Part shown: one piece after another, positions 28,315-36,785 of the stretch
Numbering within the stretch: position 1 is the stretch's first letter
Layout of the letters: the number at the start of each line of letters is the position of its first letter
Assembly (NCBI RefSeq): GCF_937941905.1
Contig: NZ_CALDGS010000068.1
Location: 1-64,000, forward strand
Length of the DNA: 64,000 nt
Direction of reading: 5' to 3'
Source: an uncultured Mycolicibacterium sp.
GTDB lineage: Bacteria > Actinomycetota > Actinomycetes > Mycobacteriales > Mycobacteriaceae
The notes under the pieces: generated by a model
Databases searched by the model: none
Told to the model about the DNA's origin: nothing
The model's input: the letters and a program-made list of their open reading frames with translations, nothing else
Translations under genes and position numbers: made by a program

Positions 28315-29247
28315 TCACACCCCGCCGCCGACCAGCGGTCGCAGCGCGGCGGCCAGTGCGGTGATGTGCCCGGGCTGATACCCCTGCAGGCTGGTCGGCA
28401 GGTTCAGCACCACGCCGTCCACGCCGGCGTCGAGCACCTTGGTCTTGAGCTGCTCGGCGATCCGCTCGGCGCTGCCCACGATCATCCGGCCGCGCAGGTC
28501 CTCCGGCAGCATGTCCTCGGTGAGGTTGTCGTCGACCATCACCGTCACCAGCGTGCTGGTCTCCAGGGTGGCCGGGTCCCGGCCGATCTCCTCGCAGCAG
28601 CGGCGCACCACGTCGACCTTGCCGCGCAGCGCGTCGAACCCCGCGATCAGGTTGAGGTGGTCGAACATGCGGGCGGCCAGCGGGATGGTCTTCTTCTCCC
28701 CGCTGCCGCCGATGAGCAGCGGGATGCGGTCGCGGAACCGCGGCTCGGCGGTGGCGTTCTCCACCCGGTAGTAGCTGCCGGAGAAGGTGGCCTTGCGGCC
28801 CTCGATCATCGGCACGATGATCTCCAGCGCCTCGTAGAGCTTGTTGAACCGGTCGGTGAAGGTGCCGAACTCGAAGCCGAGCTCCTTGTGCTCCAACTCG
28901 AACCAGCCGGTGCCGATGCCCAGCACCGCGCGGCCCTGGCTCATCACGTCCAGCGTGGTGATCGCCTTGGCCAGCAGCGTGGGGTTGCGGTAGGTGTTGC
29001 CGGTGACCAGCGTGCCCAGCTGCACCCGCTCGGTGGCCACCGCCAGCCCGCCCAGCGCGGTGTAGGCCTCCAGCATCGGCTGGTAGGGGTCGCCGAGCAT
29101 GGGCAGCTGGTAGAAGTGGTCCATCACGAACACCGCGTCGAAGCCGGCCCGGTCGGCCTCCTCGGCCTGGGCGATCACGGTGGGGTAGAGCTCGGCGACG
29201 CCGGTGCCGTAGCTGAAGTTGGGGATCTGCAGTGCGAGTCGTATCAC
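28315..29247 (-). CDS. F420-dependent LLM-class oxidoreductase (Rv1855c-like)
   Basis: A 310-residue luciferase-like TIM barrel: LALQIPNFSYG at the start, VFVMDHFYQLPMLG, VQLGTLVTGNTYRNPTLLAKAITTLDVMSQGRAVLGIGTGW and PLLIGGSGEKKTIPLAARM. These are the cofactor F420-binding patterns of mycobacterial LLM enzymes. GTG at 29247 starts the barrel directly. It is followed on the same strand by ndh and lies 44 nt downstream of the SDR gene. Substrate unknown. Confidence 0.9.
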   Translation of the reverse strand: MIRLALQIPNFSYGTGVAELYPTVIAQAEEADRAGFDAVFVMDHFYQLPMLGDPYQPMLEAYTALGGLAVATERVQLGTLVTGNTYRNPTLLAKAITTLDVMSQGRAVLGIGTGWFELEHKELGFEFGTFTDRFNKLYEALEIIVPMIEGRKATFSGSYYRVENATAEPRFRDRIPLLIGGSGEKKTIPLAARMFDHLNLIAGFDALRGKVDVVRRCCEEIGRDPATLETSTLVTVMVDDNLTEDMLPEDLRGRMIVGSAERIAEQLKTKVLDAGVDGVVLNLPTSLQGYQPGHITALAAALRPLVGGGV

Positions 29248-29291
29248 TCCGACCAGCCTAGTGCGACCCGGGTCACAGTGTCGGGTCGGGG

Positions 29292-29960
29292 TCAGCGCAG
29301 GTACGCCGGGACCCCGCGGCTGACGTGCAGCGTCTGGCCGTTGATGTGGCGGGCGGCCGGGGTGGTGATGAACAGCGCGGTGCGGGCGATCTCCTCGGCC
29401 ACCGTGCGCGGCTCCGGCAGCAGCCCGTCGTAGCCGGGCTCGAAGGTGTTGCCGGCGGCGACCAGGTTGATGGTGATGCCGCGGGTGCCGTAGTAGGTGG
29501 CCTGCCCGGCGGTCCAGTCGGCCAGGGCGGCCTTGATCGCCGCGCCGGCGGTGCCGGCCTTCGGCTGGTCCGGCAGCACATTGACGATCGAGCCGCCGGA
29601 GCGGATGTGGTCGCCGGCGATGTGCACGGTCAGCACCGCCGAGAGCACCACGGCGTCCAGCGCGGCCCGCCAGCCGGCGGCCAGCTCAGCCGGGGTCGCG
29701 GTGCGGGGGTCGACCGGCTCCGGCAGCACCGGCACGTTCACCACGGTGTCGAGGTGGTGCGGCAGCCGCGGGCGGGCGGCCTCCACCGAGGCCGGATTGG
29801 TGTTGTCGAACTCGAGCGCCTCGGCGTCGAGCTCCTTGGCCGCCACCTCCAGCTCGGCGCGCCGGGCGCCGGCGAGGACGACGGTGTGCCCGGCGTCGCG
29901 GAAGGCGGTGGCGATGGTGCGCCCCAGATCGGTGTCGCCGCCGGTGACCAACACGTCCAT
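29292..29960 (-). CDS. SDR-fold protein with degenerate active site (Rv1856c-like)
   Basis: A 222-residue short-chain dehydrogenase/reductase fold. The N-terminal nucleotide motif TGGDTDLGRTIA is altered from the usual TGxxxGxG. Where classical SDRs have the Ser and the YxxxK catalytic residues, this one reads SIVNVLPDQPKAGTAGAAIKAAL: the lysine remains but the tyrosine is Ala and the serine is absent. The C-terminal NGQTLHVSRG end is normal. ATG at 29960 follows AGGAGG. It may bind NAD(P)H without classical catalysis; upstream of the F420-type gene, it is probably co-transcribed with it. Confidence 0.86.
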   Translation of the reverse strand: MDVLVTGGDTDLGRTIATAFRDAGHTVVLAGARRAELEVAAKELDAEALEFDNTNPASVEAARPRLPHHLDTVVNVPVLPEPVDPRTATPAELAAGWRAALDAVVLSAVLTVHIAGDHIRSGGSIVNVLPDQPKAGTAGAAIKAALADWTAGQATYYGTRGITINLVAAGNTFEPGYDGLLPEPRTVAEEIARTALFITTPAARHINGQTLHVSRGVPAYLR

Positions 29961-30096
29961 GGCCGGAAACCTCCTCGTGTCCACCGGCGCGAGCCGCCGG
30001 GATCTCCGGGTGCCGGGTGGACCTGTCACCGCATGTTACTGGACGGTAGCTATGTTCCGGAAAACGGCGCGCGGCGGGTGACTAGGGTCGGGTGCC

Positions 30097-30867
30097 GTGC
30101 GGCGGACGGCGGCGGTGGTCGTGGCGGTGTGTGCGGCGGTGGGGCCGGTGGTGGCCGGGTGCGGCGGCGCCGGTGACGGGGGCGACGGGGCGGAGCGGTT
30201 GACCGTGTACGCCGCGGCCTCGCTGCGCGGGCCGTTCACCGAACTCGGCCGGCGGTTCGAGGCCGATCACCCGGGCCTCACCGTCGATCTCGTCTTCGCC
30301 GGCTCCGCCGACCTGGTCGCCCAGCTGACCGAGGGCGCGGTCGCCGACGTGCTGGCCACCGCCGACACCGCCACCATGGACCGCGCCGGCGCGGCGGGGC
30401 TGCTGGAGACCGAGCCGGTGGACTTCGCCACCAACGTGCCGACGGTCGTCACCGCCCCGGGCAACCCGCGCGGGGTGGGCTCGTTCGCCGACCTGGCCCG
30501 GCCGGACCTGCAGGTGGTGGTGTGCGCCCCGCAGGTGCCGTGCGGGGTGGCCACCGCGCGGCTCGAGGAGCTCGCCGGCGTGCGGCTGCGGCCGGTGAGC
30601 GAGGAGTCCTCGGTCACCGATGTGCTCAACAAGGTGACCACCGGGCAGGCCGACGCCGGGGTCGTCTACGCCACCGACGCCCGCGCCGCCGGGGACCGCG
30701 TCACCGCGGTGCCGGTCCCGCAGGCGGCCCAGGTGCCCGTCGACTACCCGATCGCGGTGCTGACCCGCGCGGTGCACCTCGACGCCGCGCACGCGTTCGT
30801 CGACCTGGTGACCGGGCCGACGGGGCGGCGGGTGCTGTCGGCGGCGGGCTTCGGCGCGCCACAATGA
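30097..30867 (+). CDS. modA: Molybdate ABC transporter substrate-binding lipoprotein
   Basis: A 256-residue periplasmic-type binding protein. Signal peptide with lipobox VAGC (lipidated Cys22), then LTVYAAASLRGPFTELGRRFEADHPG, the usual ModA start, with FAGSADLVAQLTEGAVADV and a VPVDYPIAVLTRA hinge strand. GTG at 30097 lies 8 nt after a TAGGGT hexamer (30083-30088), which suggests a nearly leaderless transcript. First gene of modABC; modB starts 7 nt downstream. Confidence 0.94.
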   Translation: MRRTAAVVVAVCAAVGPVVAGCGGAGDGGDGAERLTVYAAASLRGPFTELGRRFEADHPGLTVDLVFAGSADLVAQLTEGAVADVLATADTATMDRAGAAGLLETEPVDFATNVPTVVTAPGNPRGVGSFADLARPDLQVVVCAPQVPCGVATARLEELAGVRLRPVSEESSVTDVLNKVTTGQADAGVVYATDARAAGDRVTAVPVPQAAQVPVDYPIAVLTRAVHLDAAHAFVDLVTGPTGRRVLSAAGFGAPQ

Positions 30868-30874
30868 CCCCACC

Positions 30875-31663
30875 ATGAACGCGCCCCTGCCCCGGTGGAT
30901 CCACCTGCCCGCCGCCGTCGGGGCGCTGTTCCTGCTCGTCCCGCTGGTCTCGGTGGCCGCGCGGGTGGACTGGCCCCGGTTCTGGTCGCTGCTCGGCAGC
31001 GAGTCGTCGCTGGCCGCGTTGCGACTGAGCGTGCAGACCGCCACCGCCAGCACGCTGCTGTGCGTGCTGCTGGGGGTGCCGATGGCGCTGGTGCTGGCCC
31101 GCAGCGACGGCCGCCTGGCGCGGCTGGGCCGGTCGCTGGTGCTGGTGCCGCTGGTGCTGCCGCCGGTGGTGGGCGGCCTGGCGCTGCTGTACGCCTTCGG
31201 TCGGATGGGCCTGGTCGGCCGCTCCCTGGACGCCGCCGGCGTCCAGATCGCCTTCACCACCACCGCGGTGGTGCTGGCCCAGACCTTCGTGTCGCTGCCG
31301 TTCCTGGTCGTCGCCCTGGAGGGGGCGGCCCGCACCCGCGGCACCGACCACGAGGTGGTGGCCGCCACCCTGGGGGCGCGGCCGACCGCGGTGTTCGGCC
31401 GGGTGACGCTGCCACTGCTGGCGCCCGGGCTGGCCGGCGGGGCGGTGCTGGCGTTCGCCCGCGCGCTCGGCGAGTTCGGCGCGACGCTGACCTTCGCCGG
31501 CTCGCGCCAGGGCGTCACCCGCACCCTGCCGCTGGAGATCTACCTGCAGCGCGAGGCCGACCCACAGGCCGCGGTGGCGCTGTCGCTGCTGCTCGTGGTG
31601 GTGGCCGCGGTGGTGGTGCTCGGGCTGGGGTCCCGCTGGTTGCGCGCGGGCGGGCGGCCGTGA
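30875..31663 (+). CDS. modB: Molybdate ABC transporter permease
   Basis: A 262-residue membrane protein with six predicted helices, the EAA-type loop HEVVAATLGARPTAVFGRVTLP (about 165-186) and LAGGAVLAFARALGEFGATLTFAGS, diagnostic for ModB. It starts with ATG 7 nt after modA and its stop overlaps the modC GTG (GTGA). Confidence 0.96.
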   Translation: MNAPLPRWIHLPAAVGALFLLVPLVSVAARVDWPRFWSLLGSESSLAALRLSVQTATASTLLCVLLGVPMALVLARSDGRLARLGRSLVLVPLVLPPVVGGLALLYAFGRMGLVGRSLDAAGVQIAFTTTAVVLAQTFVSLPFLVVALEGAARTRGTDHEVVAATLGARPTAVFGRVTLPLLAPGLAGGAVLAFARALGEFGATLTFAGSRQGVTRTLPLEIYLQREADPQAAVALSLLLVVVAAVVVLGLGSRWLRAGGRP

Positions 31664-32733
31664 CCGGCCTGCACGTGCGCGCCGCGGTCGCCGCCCGCGG
31701 CCTGGCCGTCGAGTTCGACGTCGGCCCCGGCGAGGTGCTGGCCCTGCTCGGCCCGAACGGGGCCGGCAAGTCGACCACCCTGCACGTGGTGGCCGGACTG
31801 CTGCGCCCCGACGACGGGCTGGTGCGGGTGGGGCAGCGGGTGCTCACCGACACCCGGGCCGGGATCGCGGTGCCCACCCACGCCCGCCGGGTCGGGCTGC
31901 TGCTGCAGGACCCGCTGCTGTTCCCGCATCTGCGGGTGGCCGCCAATGTCGCGTTCGGGCTGCGCGGGCCGCGCCGCCGGCGCGCCGCCGCGGCGCGCGA
32001 CTGGCTGGCCGAGGTGGGCGCGGCCGACCTGGCCGACCGGCTGCCTCGGCAGCTCTCCGGCGGGCAGGCGCAGCGGGTGGCGCTGGCGCGGGCGCTGGCC
32101 GCCGAGCCCGAGGTGCTGCTGCTCGACGAGCCGCTGGCCGGGCTCGACGTGGCCGCCGCCGGCGCGGTGCGCACGCTGCTGCGCCGGGTGCTCACCCGCG
32201 GCGGGCGGCCCGCGGTGCTGGTCACCCACGACCTGCTCGACGTGCTCACCCTGGCCGACCGGGTGGCCGTGCTCGAGGGCGGCCGGATCGTCGAGGCCGG
32301 CCCGGCCGCGGCCCTGCTGGCCGCCCCACGCAGCGCGTTCGGCGCCCGGCTGGCCGGGGTGAACCTGGTGCGCGGCACCGTCGACGCCACCGGTGTGCTG
32401 ATCACCGCGTGGGGCCAGCGCTGGTACGGCGCCGCGGCCGCGCCGCCCGGACCGGCGGTGGCGGTGTTCTCCCCGGCGGCGGTGGCGGTCTACCGCAACC
32501 CGCCGCAGGGCAGCCCGCGCAACACCGTCGCGGTGACCGTCGCCGAGATCGACGGGCGGGAACCGGCGGTGCGGCTGCGCGCGGCCGAACAGCCCGACGG
32601 CGCCCCCGGGCTGGCCGCCGACATCACCGCCGAGTCGGCCGCCGCGCTGCGCGTCACCCCCGGCGACCGGGTGTACTTCACCGTCAAGGCCCAGGAGGTG
32701 GCGCTGCACCCGGCACCGGCCAGCAATCCGTGA
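31660..32733 (+). CDS. modC: Molybdate ABC transporter ATP-binding protein
   Basis: A 357-residue ATPase: Walker A GPNGAGKST, LLLQDPLLFPHLRVAANVAFG at the Q-loop, signature LSGGQAQR, Walker B VLLLDEPLAGLD and switch VTHDLLD. The C-terminal 110 residues form a Mop/TOBE-type molybdate-binding domain (VYFTVKAQEVALHP). GTG at 31660 overlaps the modB stop by 4 nt; a longer open frame in modB was rejected. Confidence 0.95.
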   Translation: MTGLHVRAAVAARGLAVEFDVGPGEVLALLGPNGAGKSTTLHVVAGLLRPDDGLVRVGQRVLTDTRAGIAVPTHARRVGLLLQDPLLFPHLRVAANVAFGLRGPRRRRAAAARDWLAEVGAADLADRLPRQLSGGQAQRVALARALAAEPEVLLLDEPLAGLDVAAAGAVRTLLRRVLTRGGRPAVLVTHDLLDVLTLADRVAVLEGGRIVEAGPAAALLAAPRSAFGARLAGVNLVRGTVDATGVLITAWGQRWYGAAAAPPGPAVAVFSPAAVAVYRNPPQGSPRNTVAVTVAEIDGREPAVRLRAAEQPDGAPGLAADITAESAAALRVTPGDRVYFTVKAQEVALHPAPASNP

Positions 32734-32804
32734 CGGCGGTGGAAAGCTGGGCGGTGGATCCTCGCAGCAACGTAACAGTTGTGAAGAATGTGTCAGCTGC
32801 GTAC

Positions 32805-32832
32805 TTGCGTCGCGGCCGTGACACGGTAGGTT
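32805..32832 (+). promoter_or_regulatory. Probable SigA-type promoter of apa
   Basis: A -35-like TTGCGT (32805-32810) and a -10-like TAGGTT (32827-32832) are 16 nt apart; the ATG follows 8 nt after the -10. Transcription would start at or within a base or two of the ATG, giving a leaderless mRNA, common in mycobacteria. No ribosome site is visible, which supports this. Confidence 0.45.
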
Positions 32833-32840
32833 TTCTGCTC

Positions 32841-33773
32841 ATGGAGCAGCCGGACGCTATCGACTCACGTCGCAGGAGGCCGTTGACGTCGCTCGCGGCG
32901 GTCGCGTTCACCGGTGCCGCCGCCCTGGCGCTGTCGCTGCCGGGCGTGGCGTACGCGCAGCCGGATCCGACGCCGCCGCCCGCCCCGCCGGGCAACGCGG
33001 CGCCCCCGGCCGACCCGAACGCCGCCCCGCCGGCGGCCCCGGTGCCGGCCGACCCGAACGCGCCCGCCGATCCGAACGCGGCGCCGGTGCCCGAGCCCGA
33101 GCCCGGTCGCGTCGACAACGCCGCCGGCGGGTTCAGCTACGTGGTGCCCGAGGGATGGCAGGTCTCCGACCAGACCCAGCTGTCCTACGGCCAGGCGCTG
33201 CTCACCAAGGTGCCGCCGGCCGGTGCGCAGCAGCCGCCGAACGACACCAGCATCCTGCTCGGCCGACTCGACCTGAAGCTGTTCGCCGGCGCCGAGCCGG
33301 ACAACACCAAGGCGGCGGTCCGGCTGGCCTCGGACATGGGTGAGTTCTTCATGCCGTTCCCGGGCACCCGGATCAACCAGGAGACCGTCGCGCTCAACGC
33401 CGGCGGGCTGCCGGGCGCGGCCAGTTTCTACGAGGTGAAGTTCACCGACGCGAACAAGCCCAACGGCCAGATCTGGGCCGGCGTGGTGGGCAACCCGGTC
33501 GCGCCGGGCACCCCGCGCGGACAGCGCACCCCGGAGCGGTGGTTCGTGGTCTGGCTCGGCTCGGCCAACAACCCGGTCGACAAGGCGGCCGCCGCCGCGC
33601 TGGCCGAGTCCATCCGGCCGTGGAGCCCGCCGCCGCCCCCGCCGGCCGATCCGGCCGCCCCGGCCGATCCCAACGCCCCGGCACCGGACCCGAACGCGCC
33701 GCCGGCCCGGCCGGGGGTGGGGGTGCCGGTTCCGGTGACCGACGTGCCGCCGGAGATGGTGGCGCACGCCTGA
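32841..33773 (+). CDS. apa: Alanine-proline-rich secreted antigen Apa (fibronectin-attachment protein)
   Basis: A 310-residue secreted glycoprotein-type antigen. Signal peptide residues 1-39 end ...LSLPGVAYA (AYA cleavage). Low-complexity Pro/Ala segments with DPNAP/DPNAA units flank a conserved core, one after the signal peptide and one at the C-terminus. The core (FSYVVPEGWQVSD, ASDMGEFFMPFPGTRINQET, SFYEVKFTDANKPNGQIWAGVVG, RWFVVWLGSANNPVDKAAA) closely resembles M. tuberculosis Rv1860. In that species the Pro-rich parts carry mannose on Thr; here few Thr remain in these parts, so glycosylation is uncertain. ATG at 32841 is used. Confidence 0.95.
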   Translation: MEQPDAIDSRRRRPLTSLAAVAFTGAAALALSLPGVAYAQPDPTPPPAPPGNAAPPADPNAAPPAAPVPADPNAPADPNAAPVPEPEPGRVDNAAGGFSYVVPEGWQVSDQTQLSYGQALLTKVPPAGAQQPPNDTSILLGRLDLKLFAGAEPDNTKAAVRLASDMGEFFMPFPGTRINQETVALNAGGLPGAASFYEVKFTDANKPNGQIWAGVVGNPVAPGTPRGQRTPERWFVVWLGSANNPVDKAAAAALAESIRPWSPPPPPPADPAAPADPNAPAPDPNAPPARPGVGVPVPVTDVPPEMVAHA

Positions 33774-33824
33774 CGGCCGCGGCTTCGCCCGCCCCCGTCG
33801 CTGCCGGTGCGCGACGATAGCGGT

Positions 33825-34844
33825 ATGACTGCTGCCACGATGACGGCCTGGCGGGTCCGGGAACCCGGCCCGATCGCGACCCGCCCGGTGGAGCGTGTCC
33901 GCGTCCCGGTGCCCGAACCCGGCCCGGGCGAGTTGTTGGTGGCGGTGCGCGCCTGCGGGGTCTGCCGCACCGATCTGCACGTCGCCGAGGGGGACCTGCA
34001 GGTGCACCGCCCGCACGTCGTGCCCGGCCACGAGGTGGTCGGCGAGGTCGTCGCGCTCGGCGCGGGCGCCGAGGGCTTCCGCCCCGGAGACCGGGTGGGC
34101 ATCCCCTGGCTGCGGCATACCTGCGGGCGGTGCCACTACTGCCGGCGTGGCCGGGAGAACCTGTGCCCGGAGTCACGCTACACCGGTTGGGACGCCGACG
34201 GCGGCTACGCCGAGTACGCCACCGTGCCCGCGGCCTACGCGCTGCGGCTGCCGGACGGCTACTCCGACACCGAGCTCGCCCCGCTGCTGTGCGCCGGCAT
34301 CATCGGCTACCGCGCCCTGCTGCGGGCCGACCTGCCGGAGGGTGGCCGGCTGGGCATCTACGGGTTCGGCGGCAGCGCCCACATCACCGCGCAGGTGGCG
34401 CTGGCCCAGGGGGCGGAGGTGCACGTGATGACCCGCGGGGCGGCCGCCCGCGAGCTCGCGCTGGCGCTGGGCGCGGCCTCCGCGCAGGGGGCGGCCGACC
34501 GGCCGCCGGTACCGCTGGACGCGGCGATCCTGTTCGCCCCGGTCGGCGACCTGGTGCTGCCGGCGCTGGAGGCGCTGGACCGCGGCGGCACGCTGTCCAT
34601 CGCCGGCATCCACCTGTCCGACATCCCGGTGCTCAACTACCAGCGGCACCTGTTCCAGGAACGCCAGCTGCGGTCGGTGACCGCCAACACCCGCGAGGAC
34701 GCCCGGGCGTTCCTGGAGTTCGCCGGCCGGCACCGCATCGAGGTGACCACGCCGGAGTACCCGCTCGAACGCGCCGACGCGGCGCTGGCCGATCTGGCCG
34801 AGGGGCGGATCGCCGGCGCGGCGGTGCTGGTGCCCCAGCGGTGA
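33825..34844 (+). CDS. adhA: Zinc-dependent alcohol dehydrogenase
   Basis: A 339-residue medium-chain dehydrogenase. Catalytic zinc site: Cys in ACGVCRTDLHVAEG and His in PGHEVVG; structural zinc: CGRCHYCRRGRENLC, all four cysteines present. The Rossmann motif is GRLGIYGFGGSAHITAQVA. ATG at 33825 (MTAATMTAWRV) was preferred over an upstream GTG at 33807; 33840 is a second possible ATG. It follows apa, as adhA (Rv1862) does in M. tuberculosis, although the intervening Rv1861 is missing here. Confidence 0.93.
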   Translation: MTAATMTAWRVREPGPIATRPVERVRVPVPEPGPGELLVAVRACGVCRTDLHVAEGDLQVHRPHVVPGHEVVGEVVALGAGAEGFRPGDRVGIPWLRHTCGRCHYCRRGRENLCPESRYTGWDADGGYAEYATVPAAYALRLPDGYSDTELAPLLCAGIIGYRALLRADLPEGGRLGIYGFGGSAHITAQVALAQGAEVHVMTRGAAARELALALGAASAQGAADRPPVPLDAAILFAPVGDLVLPALEALDRGGTLSIAGIHLSDIPVLNYQRHLFQERQLRSVTANTREDARAFLEFAGRHRIEVTTPEYPLERADAALADLAEGRIAGAAVLVPQR

Positions 34845-34853
34845 GCGGGCCGG

Positions 34854-35135
34854 TCAGAGGGCGGCCAGGGCGGCGCCGAGCCGGCCGGCGAGGTCGCCGC
34901 GGCCGTCGCGGTTCAGCGGTCCGGCGCCGTCGGCCAGGATCCGGCGCAGCCGCGCCATGCCGCGCACCCCGACCGGGTGCGGCGCCCGCAGGCGCAGCAC
35001 GAACGCCTCGATGAGCTCCTCGGCGCGCAGCCTGGCGACCAGCCGCGCCCACAGCGAGGGGTGTCCCGGATCGAACGCGGTTACGGCCGTGGTGCCGGCG
35101 GGGAGCACCCCTCGGAAGTCTCGGTCGGCGGCCAT
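34854..35135 (-). CDS. Small protein of unknown function
   Basis: A 93-residue soluble protein, MAADRDFRGVLPAGTTAVTAF..., with a helical Arg/Ala/Leu-rich C-terminus and no Cys. I do not recognise a family. ATG at 35135 follows GAGGTAG at good spacing, so translation looks real. It is divergent from the CGNR regulator, with a perfect dyad between them, so that regulator may control it. Confidence 0.6.
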   Translation of the reverse strand: MAADRDFRGVLPAGTTAVTAFDPGHPSLWARLVARLRAEELIEAFVLRLRAPHPVGVRGMARLRRILADGAGPLNRDGRGDLAGRLGAALAAL

Positions 35136-35195
35136 TGTCACTACCTCTGTCCGGTGTCGGCGACGCAGCATTGCGTGACCATCTATGAGGCTACG

Positions 35196-35213
35196 CCGGT
35201 CACTGATGACCGG
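35196..35213. promoter_or_regulatory. Palindromic operator candidate between the small gene and the CGNR regulator
   Basis: CCGGTCACTGATGACCGG has perfect 7-bp arms (CCGGTCA / TGACCGG) around CTGA. A further GGTCA/TGGTCAC element follows within 30 nt. It lies midway in the 119-nt divergent region, the usual position for an autoregulatory operator. Confidence 0.45.
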
Positions 35214-35254
35214 TCAAACTATTTCACTGGTCACGTCGGCGATAGGCTGGGCGC

Positions 35255-35851
35255 ATGACACACCCCGTGACGTGGCCCGACGAGCGCGAGCCCAAGCCCG
35301 CACCCGGGTCACTGGCGCGGGTCCAGGCCCTGGTCAACACCGTGGACCTGTCCGGCGGCACCGACCGGCTCGCCGACCCCGCCACCGCCCGGTCCTGGCT
35401 CGTCGCCAACGAGCTGCTCGGCGCGTCCGGCCGGCTCGCCGCCGCCGATCTGGAATTGGTGCGCGAGGTGCGCGAGGCGTTGCGGGCGCTGCTCGTCGCC
35501 AACGCCGGCGGGCCGGCGCCCACGGCGGCCGAGTTGGCCCCGCTGCGGGCGGTGGCCGAGCGCGGCGCGGCGCGCGCGGAGATCGACGACGACGGCTCGG
35601 TGCGCCTGGTACGGGCCGACGACTCGGTGCGGGGCCGGCTGGTCGGGGTGTTGCTGGCCATCCGCGACGCCCAGCGCGACGGCACCTGGGGCCGGCTCAA
35701 GGCGTGTGCGAACGCCGAGTGCCGGTGGGCCTTCTACGACCGGTCCCGCAACCGCGGCGGCAGCTGGTGCGACATGGCGTCGTGCGGCAACCGGATGAAG
35801 AACCGGGACTTCCGCGCCCGGCGGCGCGGCCGGGCGGGCGGGGCCGGTTAG
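35255..35851 (+). CDS. CGNR zinc-finger transcriptional regulator (ABATE domain)
   Basis: A 198-residue protein: an N-terminal ABATE (putative stress-induced regulator) domain, about 20-145, and a C-terminal treble-clef finger, KACANAECRWAFYDRSRN...WCDMASCGNRMKNRDFRARR (about 150-190), with the diagnostic CGNR. The family binds DNA and is common in actinobacteria. ATG at 35255 is used. The 3' end overlaps the convergent CPBP gene by 4 nt. The target is unknown; the dyad at 35196-35213 is the obvious local candidate. Confidence 0.92.
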   Translation: MTHPVTWPDEREPKPAPGSLARVQALVNTVDLSGGTDRLADPATARSWLVANELLGASGRLAAADLELVREVREALRALLVANAGGPAPTAAELAPLRAVAERGAARAEIDDDGSVRLVRADDSVRGRLVGVLLAIRDAQRDGTWGRLKACANAECRWAFYDRSRNRGGSWCDMASCGNRMKNRDFRARRRGRAGGAG

Positions 35852-36612
35852 GCCGAGACCTGCCAGACCAGGGCGGCGGCCAGCGCGCCCATCCCGTTGA
35901 GCGACCAGTGCAGCGCGATCGGGGCGAGCAGGCTGCCGCTGCGGCGGCGCAGCCAGTCGAACACCACGCCGGCCACGCCGGTGGCGATCACCGCCAGCAC
36001 CACCCCGGCGACCGTGCCGACCACCCCGCCGCCGAACAGCTTGGTGAACCCGACGTTGCTGCTGGTCAGCCCCAGCGAGGTGGCGACGTGCCAGAGCCCG
36101 AACAGCAGCGACCCGGCGGCCAGCACGCCGCGGAACCCCCAGGCCCGGTGCAGGGCGCCGTGCAGCACGCCGCGGAAGGCGAGCTCCTCGGGGATCACCG
36201 TCTGCAGCGGGATGATCACCATCGAGGCGATCAGCGCCCCGGAGATGGTGGCGTAGTTGTTGTTCATGAACAGCGGCCGGGTCCACGGCAGCAGGGCGCC
36301 GACCGCGATGACGGCCAGTACCAGCCCGAAAGCCGCGGCGGCGTAGCCGGCGCCGGAGCGCCAGTGCTCCCGGGACAGGCCGAGCTCGGCCCAGTCCAGC
36401 CCGCGCGAGCGCATCAGCAGCACCAGTCCGACGGCCGCCACCGGGACGGTCGCGATGCTGGCCCACGGGGTGGTGAAGTGGGCGATCAGGTTGGTCAGCG
36501 CCAGCACCACGACGACCACACCGATGTCGACGTAGGTGCGGAAACGGTGCAGGGCGGCCAGCTGTACGCGCAGCGGATGGGACGGTACCGCCACCGCGGG
36601 GGAAACACTCAT
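35848..36612 (-). CDS. CPBP-family intramembrane metalloprotease (Rv1863c position)
   Basis: A 254-residue membrane protein with about seven helices. The three Abi/CPBP motifs are present: EELAFRG (motif 1), GLWHVATS (motif 2) and ALHWSLNGMG (motif 3). Such glutamic proteases cleave in or near the membrane. ATG at 36612 (MSVSPAVAVPSH) is preceded by GGACGG; an upstream start at 36696 adds a basic, non-family stretch. No substrate or partner is evident nearby. Confidence 0.85.
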   Translation of the reverse strand: MSVSPAVAVPSHPLRVQLAALHRFRTYVDIGVVVVVLALTNLIAHFTTPWASIATVPVAAVGLVLLMRSRGLDWAELGLSREHWRSGAGYAAAAFGLVLAVIAVGALLPWTRPLFMNNNYATISGALIASMVIIPLQTVIPEELAFRGVLHGALHRAWGFRGVLAAGSLLFGLWHVATSLGLTSSNVGFTKLFGGGVVGTVAGVVLAVIATGVAGVVFDWLRRRSGSLLAPIALHWSLNGMGALAAALVWQVSA

Positions 36613-36758
36613 TGCCGTCCATGGTATGCGCGGCCGCCCCGGTGCGGGAGTGACGCGCCTCTCGATGTGTGGCGACCGACCGGTCGGTTGGCTCATCGGT
36701 CACATCACCCACTACCCTTACTGCGAGCTTGGCCACCCCAGGGGAGAAAGAGGAGTTC

Positions 36759-36785
36759 ATGCCTGCTGGAGCGTGCGTGCGATGA
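36759..36785 (+). CDS. Eight-residue leader ORF coupled to the CoA-transferase
   Basis: ATG at 36759 is placed 5-8 nt after a strong AGGAG site and encodes MPAGACVR; its TGA overlaps the ATG of the CoA-transferase gene (ATGA). The following gene has no separate ribosome site of its own, so its translation may depend on termination of this leader. The single Cys codon is worth noting, as some actinobacterial leader peptides sense cysteine. Confidence 0.45.
   Translation: MPAGACVR

Noticed and set aside
32960..33110. Direct repeats (DPNAP units) in apa considered as a repeat locus
   Set aside because: They are the low-complexity coding segments of the Apa antigen and are explained by the protein.
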